DNA of 64,000 nt from Zonotrichia leucophrys gambelii (GCF_028769735.1 NC_088173.1:67766963-67830962), one strand, 5' to 3'; counted from the first letter of the stretch, positions 23,740 through 36,889 are shown. The notes: a model not told the origin generated them from the letters alone. Numbers and translations are program-made.

Positions 23740-25627
23740 CCTTGTTTTTTTCAGTATTCTGCAGAGTTTTTCCTGCATGTCCCAGCCAGATCTCTGTTCA
23801 TATTATCAAGGTCCTTGTATGATATCTGTGATTTCTGCAAAACTAATCGCACACACTGTTCCATATCTTCAAAACACTGATCAGATCAAGGGGGGATTTT
23901 TGCAACTATAGAGATAAATTAGCACTTGTTTTGATTAATTATTCTGAACTATTTCCACATCTGCCTCAAGACTGTGGTAACTGTGCACAGAATGCCTCCT
24001 CCACAGTATTGCTTGTCAAAGGAGCCTTGGATGTGAAACTCAGACGTAGGTATAGATAAAATCAGGGTAAATATCTGCTCAGACAAATCCCTGCCCACCA
24101 ACAGAGCCATAACTCCTCCTCACATTTTGCCCCTAAGCTGTGGGCAGAAATCTGGATCAGTGTTAACAGCAAATGAGGGGCTCTCCCAAGATGCAGAGAG
24201 ATGTCCTGCTGCCCCAGAGCTTTGTGGGCAAGGTTTCTCCCATCCATACCTCAATCAGGACCTTCCCTATCCCCAGTTACTCAAAATCTGCTGGTTCAGT
24301 GGCAGCTCTGAGCTCCTCTGCCTCACAATTACAGCATGACCTCTTCCATAATTCCCAGCACTTTAATTTATCCCAAATATCTAAGGGTGAATTTAGAATA
24401 CCTCAAGCAGAGGTCACAAGGCAGATGAGGGATCCTCAGAATTGTCTATGTGCCCCTCCAGTTGTAGACCAGGTCAGAGCCAGTTCTCTCTTTCAGAATT
24501 ATTAATTCCTTTAAATAATTAGCAGACATGCCACTCAATTATCCTTGATTTCCACATCCCATTTAAAGGTCACTAGGTTTCAGAGTCATCCTTAATTTGG
24601 CATAAAAATTATCTGTCCTTCCCAGCTCTGGCTTTACATCCCTGCAATCTGAAAAGCACAAAATTAACTTTGACAGCATTAACTCTTTGGTACAGTGGAG
24701 TGTGCATTATTCCTCTGCTTTCACTCATGGCAAAAGACATTGTTCAATTTTTTAAGTTTAAAGAAAATTAAATTTCCTCAGCTGTTTTAAATAAACTATG
24801 CCTCTTCTTATAGATCATATTTCAATATTTATACTTTTTGAATGTATTAGGACAAAATTGATGTCAGAAATTGTAATACAGCAAAAAAAAATCCTATCCT
24901 GGATCCTCTCCTCCTTTATCCTTGTGAGCATTATTAAAAAATAGAAGATAACCTGATTTTATTTTATTTATGATGTCCTTTGGGTCACAGAGAAATGTGA
25001 TTTCTCACAGACCAACTAAGTTTTCAATATGCAGAATAAAAAGCTGAATATTCTTAGCTATGCTCCATGACTGATTATTGTCCTTTCTTCTTTCCTCTGG
25101 GTGATGCCAAATTAAATTGCATTCAGTAAAAACATATAAAATATAATTAACCTTAGCAACCCAGTTATCCTCTGTGTCCCTTTTTCCACTGAGTACAAAG
25201 CACAGAGAAACATTTCTTCTTTACAATTACTAAAATATTCAGTGACAAAATAGAGAGTTAGCCAAGTGTTGCTCTACCACAGGTAGCAATATTGAGATAG
25301 TCCAACTTGCAGCAGTGGTGTGGAATGAGGAGCTTTTTTGAGTTTGGGTAGTTATTTCAGTCAATATTTTCAGTCAGTAATGAACTGACTGACTGAATTA
25401 TGAACTGATTCTGTACCTTGAAACAACCTCAACAATTAGACTGAGTTGTAGCCCTGTCCCTGACGGGCTTGGAGATCCTGTGCAAATCCCATTCCCTGTG
25501 TGTTTGTCACCCTTCTGCTCTTCCCTGCTTTACTGGAATGCTGGGAAGATGAGGCAGTCATTTGATAAATTATAAATTATAAGTTATATAAATTATTGCA
25601 CGATTTTCTAACATTACCTATAGTAAA

Positions 25628-26085
25628 TGCAGGCAAGCCCCCGGTGTGTGCGAAGAATGATGAGCAGGACTCCATGATATCAGAAGGCTAATTAATTACT
25701 TTATTATTTTCTATTACTTTAATATTATTCTATTGTTCTATACTATATTACATTACATCTGAACTGAAACTGAACAAGAACTCAACAAAATCTCGTGACT
25801 GTCTCCTGACCAACAGTGAGGACACAGCTTGCAGAGATTGGTCAAGAAAACAAACCACTCACACCGGGATCCAATCACCAAATCACTTCAGGTAAACAGT
25901 CTTCCATAGTGCATTCCACTTGGGAACAACACAGGAGCAGCAAATGAGATAAGAATTGTTTTGATCATTCTCTTCTCTGCCTCTCTCAGGTTCAGAGAAT
26001 GTGAATCCCACAATTATCAGTAGGTCCAAAGCACAGGATAGCAGCAGTTTGGCATCTCTAGAAAAGGATCCTGGCACTCCCCAGC
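25628..26085 (-). mobile_element. diverged LTR related to the ERVK-like family (copy G)
   Basis: Shares 'actccatgatatcagaaggctaa' in two words, an AT-rich segment with AATAAA on the minus strand near 25700, 'atctcgtgactgtctcctga', 'gattggtca' and 'agcagcaaatgagataagaat' with copy F, but is much more diverged and differs at its ends. The 25628 end is supported by family alignment; the other end is approximate and no target duplication was identified. Probably an older subfamily. Confidence 0.55.
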
Positions 26086-26089
26086 GCTC

Positions 26090-27820
26090 ACCAGGAGACA
26101 GTGGCTGACTGTCAGAGGAATTAATTAATTATTTAATTAATACCTGGCTGCACAGAGCTGAGTGGCTGGCTGCTCTCTGCTAGAAGGAAAGATGGAGAAA
26201 CTGACTGGGAAATCCTTGGATTTTGTTTAAAAGCTGAGGTACCAGTTAGTACCAGATATCCCTCCTCCACTTGGCGCTTTTGGTAAAACCTCAGGGAGAC
26301 CAAAGGCAGCAGCAATCTCTGGGCCATGCTGGCAAACTCCCTTTCCTTGTTTGATCTCTTGGCAAATGCCCCTTCTCTAACATCCCTATCTGTAAATTTT
26401 ATATTTCATTACCCAAAGTGAAATCACGGCCGTGACTCAAGGAGCAGAGAATTCAGAACAAGCCTGCCAGCCATGTGTTTTCAGTCCAGGCTAAAATAAA
26501 AGAATCACTGTGATAGCAAATATCTGTACACAGCACTGCTTTCATCATCCTCTCTCTGTCAGAACTTGTTTTGATTCTTTTTTAATATTCTGTTATGAAT
26601 AAAAGCTATACATTGACTATTCTATGTACTCAGGTTGATTTTGAGACTGTTCCCTTCAGTTAGATGAGAAGGAGCTTGACTGAAGTGTGTTGACATAGTT
26701 TAGTTATTTAAGACAATTAAATAATCTTTTCTATGCATGTATTGTTTAACACTTATAAATACCAGCACCAGTCTATGTGTAATTAACACGTTTGAAGATT
26801 AATAAGGTTTGGGGGTTTTTCCCCACTTTTTTAAGAGAAACCTGTGCCATAAATGCTGAGCAATGGCAAAACTTTGAAACACAAATATAAATTCAACAAA
26901 ATACGTACTGATATGCACAAAGGGAAAAATCAAATTCTAGGGAGGGGTGAACAAGGAAGAATTGGTATTTCAAAGAAATTTACACTGTAGTACTATATAT
27001 TAACTCTATTTTGGAGTATATTGTAGTATCATAGCCCCTCAGTTATCTGGAAGAAGGGATGCACTGATACAGATCTTTCTATAGCACCAAATCCTAGAAC
27101 ACTATCAACTCATATTGCAGGATGTTTTCTCAGCTGTCTGATTATTCTGTTTTATGAACCAGCTTTATCTGAAAGATGCTTTCTGCACTCAGCTGGGGCT
27201 TAGGCTCTGAGAAATTTCCATTACATTGGACATCCTGGGCTTTATTGAATAGAAATTGCTGCAGAGGGAAGGACTTTGGTTTCTCTCTGAAGCTGGGACT
27301 GGTAAGGTGAAGCCCTCACTTCCATCCAGCCTGGGGCTGCATGCACTGCTGATTACTCTTGTTATTTCTGAGCTATAAATGTTACCCAGCAGCTTCAGCC
27401 TCATTATGGTGAGCACAACACACACGGGGAGAACAAAGCAACATTCTGCTCTTTGAGTCACACCTCTTGGAAATACACCTCAGAGCCAAGGACAGCTTTA
27501 TTGAGGCATGGCCACCCTCAGAAAGGGTGAGGCAGTGACAGCAATTTCTATGAACTGATGGGGGATTAGTTATCATTTAATTTGTCCATCCCTCAAATAT
27601 TACAACTTTTCCCCTTGGTTTACCTTAAGGAAAACATGACATATGGATCAATAAATTGGATCCCAGTCTTCTGAAAATGAGCTTAATAACATATCCATCA
27701 CATGCTCAATAACACATCCATCACATGCTCTTCTAATCACTTCTGCCTTTGCACTAAAATCTGCAGGACAAACAGAGCCTTTAGAATCCAGCTAAAACTG
27801 GACCTACTCATCAGCACTGG

Positions 27821-27858
<38 letters not shown>

Positions 27859-28240
27859 GTCATCATCATCATCATATTACTATTATTATTACCACTATCA
27901 TTACTATTATTACTATTACTATTAATATTACTATTAATAGTATTTATTTCATTTGCAACAAGTTACATAAGCAAAAAAGTTACATAAGCAAAAAGTTACA
28001 TAAATTGAGGATGTGAGAATCCACTAACCATATATTCAAAATCAGCAGCATTTCCAGTGGATTTCTGTGCTTTCCAGATCAGGGGGTAAGTCCAGCCCTA
28101 TACTTAGCTTTCAATGACTTCTGATACAGAAGAGGTAAGAATTGAGGGATTTGATTTTCTAGTGCTGGATATGTAGATTTAGTTTTCCCCAGATTAAAGC
28201 AGGCTGCTAGTAAGCAAATATTTTTTAAAAAATGTTCAGA
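26090..28240. other. non-coding, unassigned
   Basis: No gene recognised. A palindromic AT run (taattaattatttaatta) lies near 26120. Sequence around 26160-26480 is less AT-rich but not identifiable. An ATT microsatellite is listed separately. Confidence 0.4.
27822..27946. repeat. compound (ATT)n/(ATC)n microsatellite
   Basis: A run of TAT/ATT trinucleotides to about 27859, then CATCAT units, then degenerate ATT/ACT units. The tyrosine/histidine/isoleucine-rich frame across it is an artefact. Confidence 0.95.
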
Positions 28241-28247
28241 AATTGCA

Positions 28248-28390
28248 GTATCATAGAATCAATTAGGTTGGAAAAGACCTCTGAGACCATTGAGTCCAAC
28301 TTGGAACCAAACACCTCCATTTCAATTATTGCTGTGTCCAATCTTTCCTTAAACACCTCCAGGGTCAGTGACTCCACCATCTCCAGATAA
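28248..28390 (-). mobile_element. CR1 LINE 3' fragment
   Basis: Reads in reverse as the CR1 tail: 'atcatagaatcaattaggtt', 'ggaaaagacctctgagacca', 'ttgagtccaact', followed by the 'ccttaaacacctccagggtc' segment. About 140 bp, moderately well preserved. The complement of the terminal octamer sits at 28248. Confidence 0.85.
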
Positions 28391-28399
28391 TTACTTCAT

Positions 28400-29620
28400 A
28401 TTAGCCTTAATTAAGTCCCATTTAAAAATATTTTTATTTCTTGAAAAACAGGTTCATTTCAAATTATGAGGCACACTTAATTTAAAGCTTCCCAATGCCC
28501 TGGAGTTTTGTTTGTTTCAGTTCTATTTTCTAACTACCAGCAACGTATGATCAGTGGGAATTAGAAGATATTACAATAACATCAATAAAAATTGGTAAGT
28601 AAAAAAAGTCAGCCTGATGATTGCCCTTGATACCAAATCCTTTAACTTTTATATTTAGGCTTGAAAAATCACACTTTGATGTTCTGATTTTTTTTCCTCC
28701 TGATTTTCCTCCTTCCACCTGCCCTAAAATGCAAACAAACCAGAACCTGGGTGCTCTGTTGGGGTGAGTATTTACTACCACATGAACACTGAGCTTCAGT
28801 GTATCACAAGCGTGGCATCATTTATTCAGAAATGCTTGGAAAAATTGCATTCTCCAGATTTTCTGCATAAACAGCAGGGATCTGCCAGTTTTATAACTGA
28901 GCTGAGCCCTGTGAAGAACAAACCATGTTCCTGAACTATCAATTCAAGGGATTCATTTAGAGCAAAAAAAAAAAAAAATTTAAGGCTGTCTGCTTGACAG
29001 GAGGCATATTTTATAATCTCTCACTTCTCCCATTGTGTAGGAAGCAATTCTACACTGGTAGTTTACCCCTCATCTACAAAGAACAATTGTTCTCTTCATG
29101 AAGTCTGTACTGTTTTCACTTCAGGAATACACTGAAGAAATTATTAATGGCTAAAGTTCCAGGAAAAATTGTGTTCTTATATCGGACACTGCCAGTTAAA
29201 CACGGACAAATATTGTTTTAAAGGTACATAATTCCTAACATCTGCGAGGTTTGGTTGGTTTTATTTTGTTGTTTCATTTTTCCATTCCCCGTTTCTCTTT
29301 TTCTGATGTGCAAATATCTTAAAAATCTCTTCCAAATAGCTGGCCAGACCTCCATAACAATATTCAAAAACAAAATATACATCCAATCTGCATGTGTTGC
29401 AGTATTTCTTAAAGAAAATTACTAAAATCCTATTTCAGGACCTGCTCATTAGGGGTAGGAGGTGGTAGTAGAAAACAAATTAAATATAAATTCTACAAGA
29501 TTCATAGGTTCACATGTTGAGAAATTACAAGACCAATGTAGAAACAGTTTTGTCAAATGTTCCAAATCCCAGGTTTCCTTATTCCAGAAAAATAGAATCC
29601 AGAAAATCAAAAAAATATAA
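28400..29620. other. non-coding, unassigned
   Basis: AT-rich DNA with no gene or repeat recognised. A run of A near 28966 is the only simple tract. Confidence 0.45.
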
Positions 29621-29627
29621 TCCATTA

Positions 29628-29726
29628 TTTTCATAATATATATTTTACAGAAAAATATATATTATGAAAATATAATTTCACTTGAAATATATTTTTAAAT
29701 ATAATTTCAAGTGAAATGATATTTTC
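29628..29726. repeat. two overlapping perfect or near-perfect hairpins
   Basis: Hairpin 1: 29628-29646 pairs perfectly with 29652-29670 (19 bp, 5-nt loop). Hairpin 2: 29666-29688 pairs with 29704-29726 (23 bp, one mismatch, 15-nt loop). The stems share 29666-29670, so on one strand the two full stems exclude each other by 5 bp. Very AT-rich. No transposon ends or target duplication recognised. Confidence 0.85.
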
Positions 29727-30066
29727 TCAGCCTCTGCTGTGCTGAACCAGGCTGTCCTTCCAGGGCTCAGCCAGTTTCTAGGAATTTGGCATTATTTTGG
29801 CCACTCCTGTTGCTGTGAATCCTTTTTTAACTCAGATTCTTGTTCCACATATTCCTAGGCAGGCTCCCCCATGACTGAGTTGCTTTGCAAAGAATGGACA
29901 ATAATTTTACCACATCCTCCTTCAGCCACTTATAGGCAAATTTATCACCTTTGACCAAAAATAAGATGAATTATGTATTTAATAGGTGAGAGTTAAAACA
30001 TGTGATTCCCATTTTCACCCGAACATCTTACCCCTGGTTTCAAGATAACAAAAACAGCAGTGAAAT

Positions 30067-30205
30067 GAAGATTTTCCAGGGGCTGGAGCATCTCTCCTGT
30101 GAGGACAAGCTGAGAGTTGAGGTTGTTCAGCCTGGAGAGGAGAAAGCACCAGGGAGACCTTCCAGGACCTTCCAATGCCCAAAGGGGCTCCAATGGATGG
30201 AATCC
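30067..30205 (+). mobile_element. CR1 LINE internal/3' fragment
   Basis: Contains the CR1 run 'ggggctggagcatctctcct', 'gtgaggacaagctgaga' and 'ggttgttcagcctggagagg', then 'gggagacctt' and 'aaaggggct'. This is the segment 300-400 bp before the CR1 3' end; the tail itself is absent. Confidence 0.85.
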
Positions 30206-30410
30206 CATCCATCTACTAATGGATGACATGAGATGAAATCTTTAAGGCAAGATGAGTTTTGTTAGAATTAAAAGCAGTTTAAAACATGGTAACTAATTTT
30301 AGTAAAAAAATGAATAAACTGGAATAGAGTCTGGCTTCGTTCTGTTACTTTGAGGGCTGTGTGAAAACCAAGAGCTGGGAATATAAGAAATGTTAGGACC
30401 ATGTACCAGG

Positions 30411-30485
30411 AAAATAAAATAAAATAAAATAAAATAAAATAAAATAAAATAAAATAAAATAAAATAAAATAAAATAAAATAAAAA
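30411..30485. repeat. (AAAAT)n microsatellite
   Basis: About 14-15 pentamers with almost no interruption. The phenylalanine/isoleucine-rich minus-strand frames across it are artefacts. Confidence 0.95.
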
Positions 30486-31859
30486 TCTGATTTAAAATGT
30501 CTGAAAGCTTCAAACTGGACAGTATTGATATGAAAATAAGGCATAAGGCAATGGCTAAACAGAACCAGTAAAAACTTAAGGGGACCACACTTATTCAAAT
30601 AAACATGAACACAGCCAAAAGAAAATCAATCTATATATCTATCAAAACAAATAAAGAACAGCAAGAAAAGATAAGAGATTCTTTTAGCAGAGGATTTTGT
30701 CAATTGCAGATCTAACCAGCCGCAGCTGAATAACATCCATGCTTGGGTGAAAGATCACTGTCACAAATCAAGCTCTGCGGATGAGCCACAAATAACTGTG
30801 CTCAAGTCATCAGTAATTTTACATGCGCTGAGCTCATCCCTGCATTCCATAACCCACAGACAAATTCACTCTTTATGGGGCACAGAATCTTCACTCCAGT
30901 TTTCCCATTGGGTCCCACCCTGCTTTTTTACCTAACACCCCTTTTCAGAAAGAATCAGCTGATGGAATGAGTACATTAGAGTCCCGTTTCTGTGTTTATT
31001 CCCTTCTTGCTCTGTTTATGTTCCCAAATACAGATTATAAATTGCAGGTTAAGACTTCCCATCACATATGTGGGAATGCTTTCTGCTGAACTACTTTAAT
31101 GCAAAGACAAGGCACTGAAGGCATTTTATTCATAGGTGTGGAGTTTTGCAGTACTTACAATTACAGGAGTACTCAAAAGTTATGGATTCTCTCTGAGGCA
31201 AAAGTTGGTTCCCTGCAGACTCGTTATTGGGGTTGTGAAGCTCTGGAATTACTACAGAGCTCTCCTGAGACCTGTGTGCTTTTTATTTAACACTCCCTCT
31301 CTGAGCCTGATGAAAACATGTGAAATGCATTGACCCATTTTTCATGAAAATACCTGACCATGAACATATTTTAAATATAATGAAGCTGCAGAGATGCAGT
31401 CCTTCAGGACATCAATTAATACCTTTGTGAAAACCTTAATTTTCACAGTTTTCAAGAGAGTGTTTTTGGTCCTGTCATATTGACAGCATCCATTCTGCTC
31501 CTGCAGTTGTTTTTTTTTCCTGGCTTCTCTGCATTCAGACATTGAATCATCCACTTTCCAATGAGACCACAGGCTCTATCCATGCCACAATCAATACCCA
31601 CAATATTTAGGATAACACTATGCTAAGAAATATTTGATTTTTAGAAAGACATGCCTGGAAGTTGAGGAATGCTGAAACGAAAGCATCAGAGGAATTTCCA
31701 CAAAGTACAAAATTGAAATATATGGGCAAGAGTAGGCAGGTATTTAATCCAGGCTGAAGAGCATTTATACTTTCTAATTAAGTCCATTGAGGGCATGAGT
31801 TTGCTTCATTTTGATCCAATTGAATCCTCCTGGGAATAGGCCTGACTCTAAAAAAATCT

Positions 31860-32195
31860 GCTTCTGTGGGTCCAGTCACAATTATAAGATAGGGGCTAAT
31901 GCTGATGAACCAGTTAGTCTGACAGATTGAAACAACTTCAGCTAATTATGATCTTAAAATCCCCAGAGAAAATTTCTAAATGTCTTCATCTATGTTTTCC
32001 CAGGGAATCCTGGGATGTGTTCCTTCGTTAATTTTTTCTTACTTGTAAAATGATTTTTTCCCTGCTAGTTCTATTAAATGACCTGTCAGAGGGAGTAATG
32101 AGATGAGTATTTTGTGATTAGTTTGCTCTTTTTGCAGTGTGACCTAAACTGTTGTTTGAGTTTTAACTGCACCATCACACAGGCTTAAAACTCAA
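31860..32195. promoter_or_regulatory. candidate conserved non-coding element
   Basis: Non-repetitive, with repeated homeodomain-type words ('cagctaattatgatc' near 31939, 'cgttaatttt' near 32026) and 'agtgtgacctaaac' near 32137. The texture matches known vertebrate non-coding elements; no conservation data are available. Confidence 0.3.
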
Positions 32196-32209
32196 ATTAT
32201 TAGGCACTT

Positions 32210-32228
32210 AAAAAAAAAAAAAAAAAAA
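32210..32228. repeat. poly(A) tract
   Basis: Nineteen A followed by GGGAGAGAAG. No SINE or retropseudogene body was recognised upstream. Confidence 0.85.
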
Positions 32229-33029
32229 GGGAGAGAAGATAAAAACACACATATGAACTTAAACTAATCTGTGGACATACCCTTTGAAGGGTTTTGTTGA
32301 GAGACATTGCCATACAAACAATAGTTCCAGAAATGTCTCAGCTATGAAGAAAACTAACTCTGTCCTAGACAAAAGCAGCACAGGAGATTGAGTATTACCC
32401 ACAAAGCTGGGTGGTATCCACTGCAGTTAATTCTGGGCACCTGGCATGTGGATTTTTAGCTCTGGAATACTGGTTCAGGTTGTATTTCTAAACAATGGAA
32501 AAAAATGGCTTTTAATACTTGCTAAAATGGACAAACAAAGCAGCTTATCAAACCTCCACTGTCTTTTCATGTAAAAAGAAACTTGAGAAGCAGCTGAGAT
32601 CTCATTCTGGATGTCTGAAACAAAGGTGGACAGTGAGGAGTTTTTAAATAAGGTTAAAGTCCTACAGAGGAAATATTACCTACTGCCATCTTCTATTTTT
32701 GCTTTCTTTGAGAACTTTTAGAACACGAACAATGGTCTTGACATGTCAGAAGGACAAAAGTAAATATCCCCTGGAAAAAGAAAAAGCTCTCCCAGTGTGG
32801 CACCACTGAGCACACAGTGAAAGTCTGCACCACTGAGCTCAGCCCCACTGCTGGCAGCAAAAGCTTTGGTTCTGTGTCTTGCTCTCACCTTGCAGCTGTG
32901 CTGCCAGGAAAGCTGTGAAAATTAATGGAGTCACTCAAGTACAGTGTTATAACTCTCTTTTTAATTGACTTGGTCCCATTCTCAGCCCTGTAAAAATTCA
33001 GATGCGTAGATCCTATCTATTGCCAGGTG

Positions 33030-33339
33030 TTGGTAATTTAGCTGCTAGAAAATGGAAAAGTACAAAACCATGGCTAATTCCAAGTCCGGCACCTGCAAGA
33101 TAACACTGTCCTTGGGCCTAGCTGTGGTAGGATAACAAACAGTGAAAGAGGCATGAGAAAAGAGAGATGTAACCCCTAAGGAATGAGGAAGAGTTGATGG
33201 TATAGTTTAACCAATAGATTGCTTGGCTTACAGAATATTCATAAGCTTATTACTCGCTGTATAAGTGTCTGATGCTCTCTTCAATAAACAGAATTTGCTT
33301 ATCACTCATATTGAGTGTCTGAGTCTCCCCTCACCGACA
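33030..33339 (+). mobile_element. solo LTR or LTR fragment
   Basis: Ordered LTR signals: CCAAT ('ttaaccaatag' near 33209), a TATA-like 'ctgtataag' near 33257, AATAAA at 33283-33288 and a U5-like end 'cccctcaccgaca' at 33339. The TATA-to-poly(A) distance is short (about 25 bp), so the true TATA may lie elsewhere. The 5' boundary could be 'tgttgg' near 33030 or 'tgtccttggg' near 33108. No convincing target duplication was found; the 3' end could also be the second 'ccgaca' at 33357. Confidence 0.6.
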
Positions 33340-33344
33340 AATGG

Positions 33345-36300
33345 CTCGGCCCCGACAAAGGCCCACATTTTTTCTCTGTGACAGCCAGGTATAGCATTTT
33401 TTTGTTGAATATCTTTCCAGTATTTACCGTGGATCACCCTCTTGTCACTGTGCAGAGAACCAGGTCCAGAAAAGGCAATGTGTTTATATCATAGTGCATA
33501 TATATGAATATTTTGTATTTACTATGTCAATAATGATTCATTCTCCTGAAGTCACAAGTGCTCTTAGCAGTGCTCTGGAGATTCACCACAATATGTCACA
33601 CAGGAAGAAAAAGCTCATTAAAACAGTGAGAGAAAATACCAGTCTTATGGCAAGATTAGTGGCAAGAATTTTGGAGAGAATGTCATTGTTTTGGCCAAAA
33701 ACAAATCAATAGTAAAGGCACAATCTGTTATCATCCTGCAATCCAGGCAAAATGAAATTGCTGAAGAACTTTGTTCTTCAATTTTCAACGATATTCAGAA
33801 TGATTTGGACTATATTAATGTTTTCTATATGTTCTATTTCTATCACCTAAATCCCTAAACCTGGAAATTACTTTACCTGTAGCAAACACATGATCTAAGG
33901 AATTAATAAACTTTTGATTTTCCAAACACACCAACTAAGAAAAATTTAACTTTAATTTAAATTCAAATTTATCTTGCATTTTAGCAAAAGATTCATTGCA
34001 GAACTGAAGAAAAGTAAAAATAATCACTTCTGAACTTACTACTTTACATCATGCCACTGCATTTCTTTTAGGGATGTTCACCTTCTTTCTGCCAGGGTGC
34101 CAAAGCATCTTCCACACGGGGAGTTTGTTATGTGGTTTAAAAATTGGGGTTTTATTCCTGAAAAATTGAGGAAATACAGAGATTTGATGATTATTACAGC
34201 ATGATTTATGTGCGTTACACTGATTTCAGCTGTCACTAGAATATATGGAGCTCCTTTCACTGGGATTTTTCCTCCTTCAAGGCACAGAGGAATACAACAG
34301 TTTGGCATTTCCCTGCTCCATGTTCCACTGTAAAGAAAATCCTGGCTCTGTTTAGGTGCTGTGAGCAAAAGAGATATCAAATAGATGCAATTAAGTAAAT
34401 AATTACAACAACAGCTTGTAAGGGAATTTGTAGAGCATGTACTCCTGGCTGGCTGGCAGAACTGTATGGGAAACTGTGCAAAGAAATTTGCCAAAACCTG
34501 AGGTATCTCTAGAAGAACAAGTTGTTCTCACAAAGCAAAGTCTGAAGACTTTTGGAGGTATAAAACAGCCTAAAACTCTCCTTCTACAAAAATGAAAATT
34601 CCTTTAAATTATTATTTTTGATTTTTGTCTCATGGAAATGAGAGCAACTCCATTCTAGTAAGATTAACTAGATATTGTTTTAAAATATATTTAATATTTA
34701 ATAATTAAGAATTACTAACCTTTTTTTTAGCAATGAAGACAAAATATATGTAAGGAATCATCAATTTGAATTTGGCTTTCTTAACCCGTGTCAAGCACTA
34801 CCTTCAAAATTGGCTGTCTTGGCTAATTTGGTTTTACTGGAGACTCTGTCAATAAATGTCCACAAGAAAAGATGCTCAAAGGTCTACAAATGAAGTCAAA
34901 CTGACTTAGAAAAAAACTTTGGTGGAAAAAACAGGTCAGTCTTGACTGTTGATGGATTTCCCTCTTTGTAATTGTTTCTGAGGAAACAATTCATCAGTCT
35001 GCTTTGAGAACATTATGGGGGGAAATGGAAGGCACTTCATCTGGTGCAGATGATCCATTTCATGTGCCATAACAGAATCCTAAAATGGATTACAGCCTAG
35101 GAAAATACAGAGAGAAAGAAGGCTAACCTTCAATTACCATGATTAGACTACAAGAAAAAAATAGATCTAATTATTTTTAAGTGCTCGTATTTCATTTTGT
35201 GAATATTTACAAAACCCCAAACCAACCAAATAAACAAAAAACCTCCTAACAATAAGTGCCTGAGATATTTCATATTGCTGTCTCTCCAGAATCTTGTCCT
35301 AAAATCCTGCTTAGGTGAGAATCACCTAAGTATTGTTATACACCACAATTTTGCAAGGAACCAAATATCCAGGAAATGCCAGCACCACACATTCAGAATA
35401 AAATAATCTCAAAGAAGTCAAATAAGACCAATATGCTCCAAAGCTTTTCCATAACTTAAAACCCCAGGAATTAGGGGCAGAGTTGCCTGCATGTTGGAAG
35501 ATCAGAGCAGGGTGAAGGAATTTTTTTTTCTCTAAATTCAACCATTTGTGGTCACTGACCTGCTGTTTCCAGGCTGAGAGCTCCCTGTCCATGAAAACAG
35601 TGCCGTGTCACAGGAGGACACAGGGGACACTTGTCCTGCACCAAATTTCTCAAATCTCTCATCCTGAGCAGATCCAAGTTTACCAATATAAGGACTTTCA
35701 TTATGACCTAAGCACAGTATCAAATTTTTCATGTTTTCCACAGCATCCTTCCCTCACAATTTACCAAGATATCTCTTTGCTGTGAAATTTCATCACTTCT
35801 TAAATGGCTGCAAACATTTCTGATGCTGAAAAACATACCCCAAATTTAGTCCAGTTTTGCTTTTGCAGGTGAAATAACTAGATTAGCAGCAATCACTTAC
35901 TCTGTCTTTCATGCCCACTTTGTCTTGTAAATTTTTTAACAGATAATCTTTTTTTTTATTGTGAACAATCAAGTTTCCCTTATTTTTCTGCACTCAAATA
36001 AAGCAAAAATAACCCCACTAAAGTCAACACCTTTAAAGTGGTAGATGGTAACAATGAAATGTGAAAAACATCTTCAGCTCCTTGTAGGAATATGGCAGGT
36101 ACTTCCCAAATAACCAAACAGGAGAATCTAATTTTCTGCTCATGGCAGGGTATTTCTCCATTTACAAATAGGAGAGGGATGAGCCCTTACACATTTCACA
36201 ATCAGAGGTTCAGAAGTATATCAGTAATTCAGTTTATCAGAATTTGTTCTTCTATTATGCTTTAGAATTAAAACAGGGATTTCCCCACGGTAGGAGACCT
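33345..36300. other. non-coding, unassigned
   Basis: The longest frame (138 codons, minus strand, 34078-34494) has no domain, signal peptide or family I recognise and lies in ordinary AT-rich DNA, so I do not call it a gene. Confidence 0.4.
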
Positions 36301-36356
36301 GGAATAAGATGATCTTTAAGGCCCCTTCCAACCCAAAACATTCTATGATTCTGTGT
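36300..36356 (+). mobile_element. CR1 3' terminal fragment
   Basis: The stretch 'gatgatctttaaggcccctt', 'ccaacccaaaacattctatg', 'attctgtg' is the CR1 end with its terminal octamer-like repeat. About 55 bp, well preserved. Confidence 0.8.
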
Positions 36357-36644
36357 TAAAATAACTCTAAAATAGGCAAAAGCTGGAAAAGGTGATCAAA
36401 CAGGTAATGCTTGAGTCCATTTTGGGTGAGGTTCATGTAACAAGTGACAGAGATGAATCCTTCTGAGAATTTTAGTACAGATGAAAAGGACAATCAAAAC
36501 ATAGAGAAAGTGTTTGGCAGTGGTGAAAAGGTTAGAAAAAAAAACCTTAGAAAGTGAAATTATTAAAAAGCAGAGGGAAATAGCACTGTTTGAAACCCCA
36601 GATATGGCTCTTGGAATATAAAATTTCTCCCAGACTTAGAATAT

Positions 36645-36790
36645 GTGTACTCAATTCCAGTATCTCAGAATTTCCTCTGTGAAATGGGGTGATTCACATA
36701 ATCTATCAGTATCTAGGTTTTGCATCTGTAAAATGAAGAAAAGAAGGGATGAGATCCAAAACAATTTAGGTCATATGAAAGCAAAAATTG
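36645..36790 (+). mobile_element. possible MIR-type SINE core
   Basis: 'ttttgcatctgtaaaatgaa' matches the conserved MIR core ('tttcctcatctgtaaaatgg'), and 'cctctgtgaaatggggtgat' lies just before it. Ancient tRNA-derived SINEs of this type survive in birds as fragments. The boundaries are not visible. Confidence 0.4.
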
Positions 36791-36889
36791 TATCTTGCAA
36801 GATGTATGTGGTAATCTCAGTAATCCTTCTAATCTACTCAGTGGCTTTGGCTGAAGTGCTCTCCTTAGTGTTACACAACACACTTTAAA

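Larger units (their letters stand above)
30490..33020. other. non-coding; one regulatory candidate
   Basis: No gene or named repeat apart from the poly(A) run at 32210 and the candidate patch at 31860-32190, listed separately. Confidence 0.4.

Noticed and set aside
26118..26141. AT palindrome that might be a transposon end
   Set aside because: Repeated TTAA words form palindromes easily; no second end or target duplication.
27702..28016. 104-codon frame with poly-tyrosine and poly-histidine
   Set aside because: It is the ATT/ATC microsatellite translated, with no coding signal outside the array.
30268..30598. Two ~100-codon minus-strand frames rich in Phe, Ile, Leu and Tyr
   Set aside because: They span the (AAAAT)n array and owe their length to it.
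34078..34494. 138-codon minus-strand frame, the longest outside simple repeats along with 43863-44279
   Set aside because: No domain, signal peptide or repeated structure that I recognise; AT-rich context without splice or promoter evidence; a length expected by chance in 64 kb on six frames.
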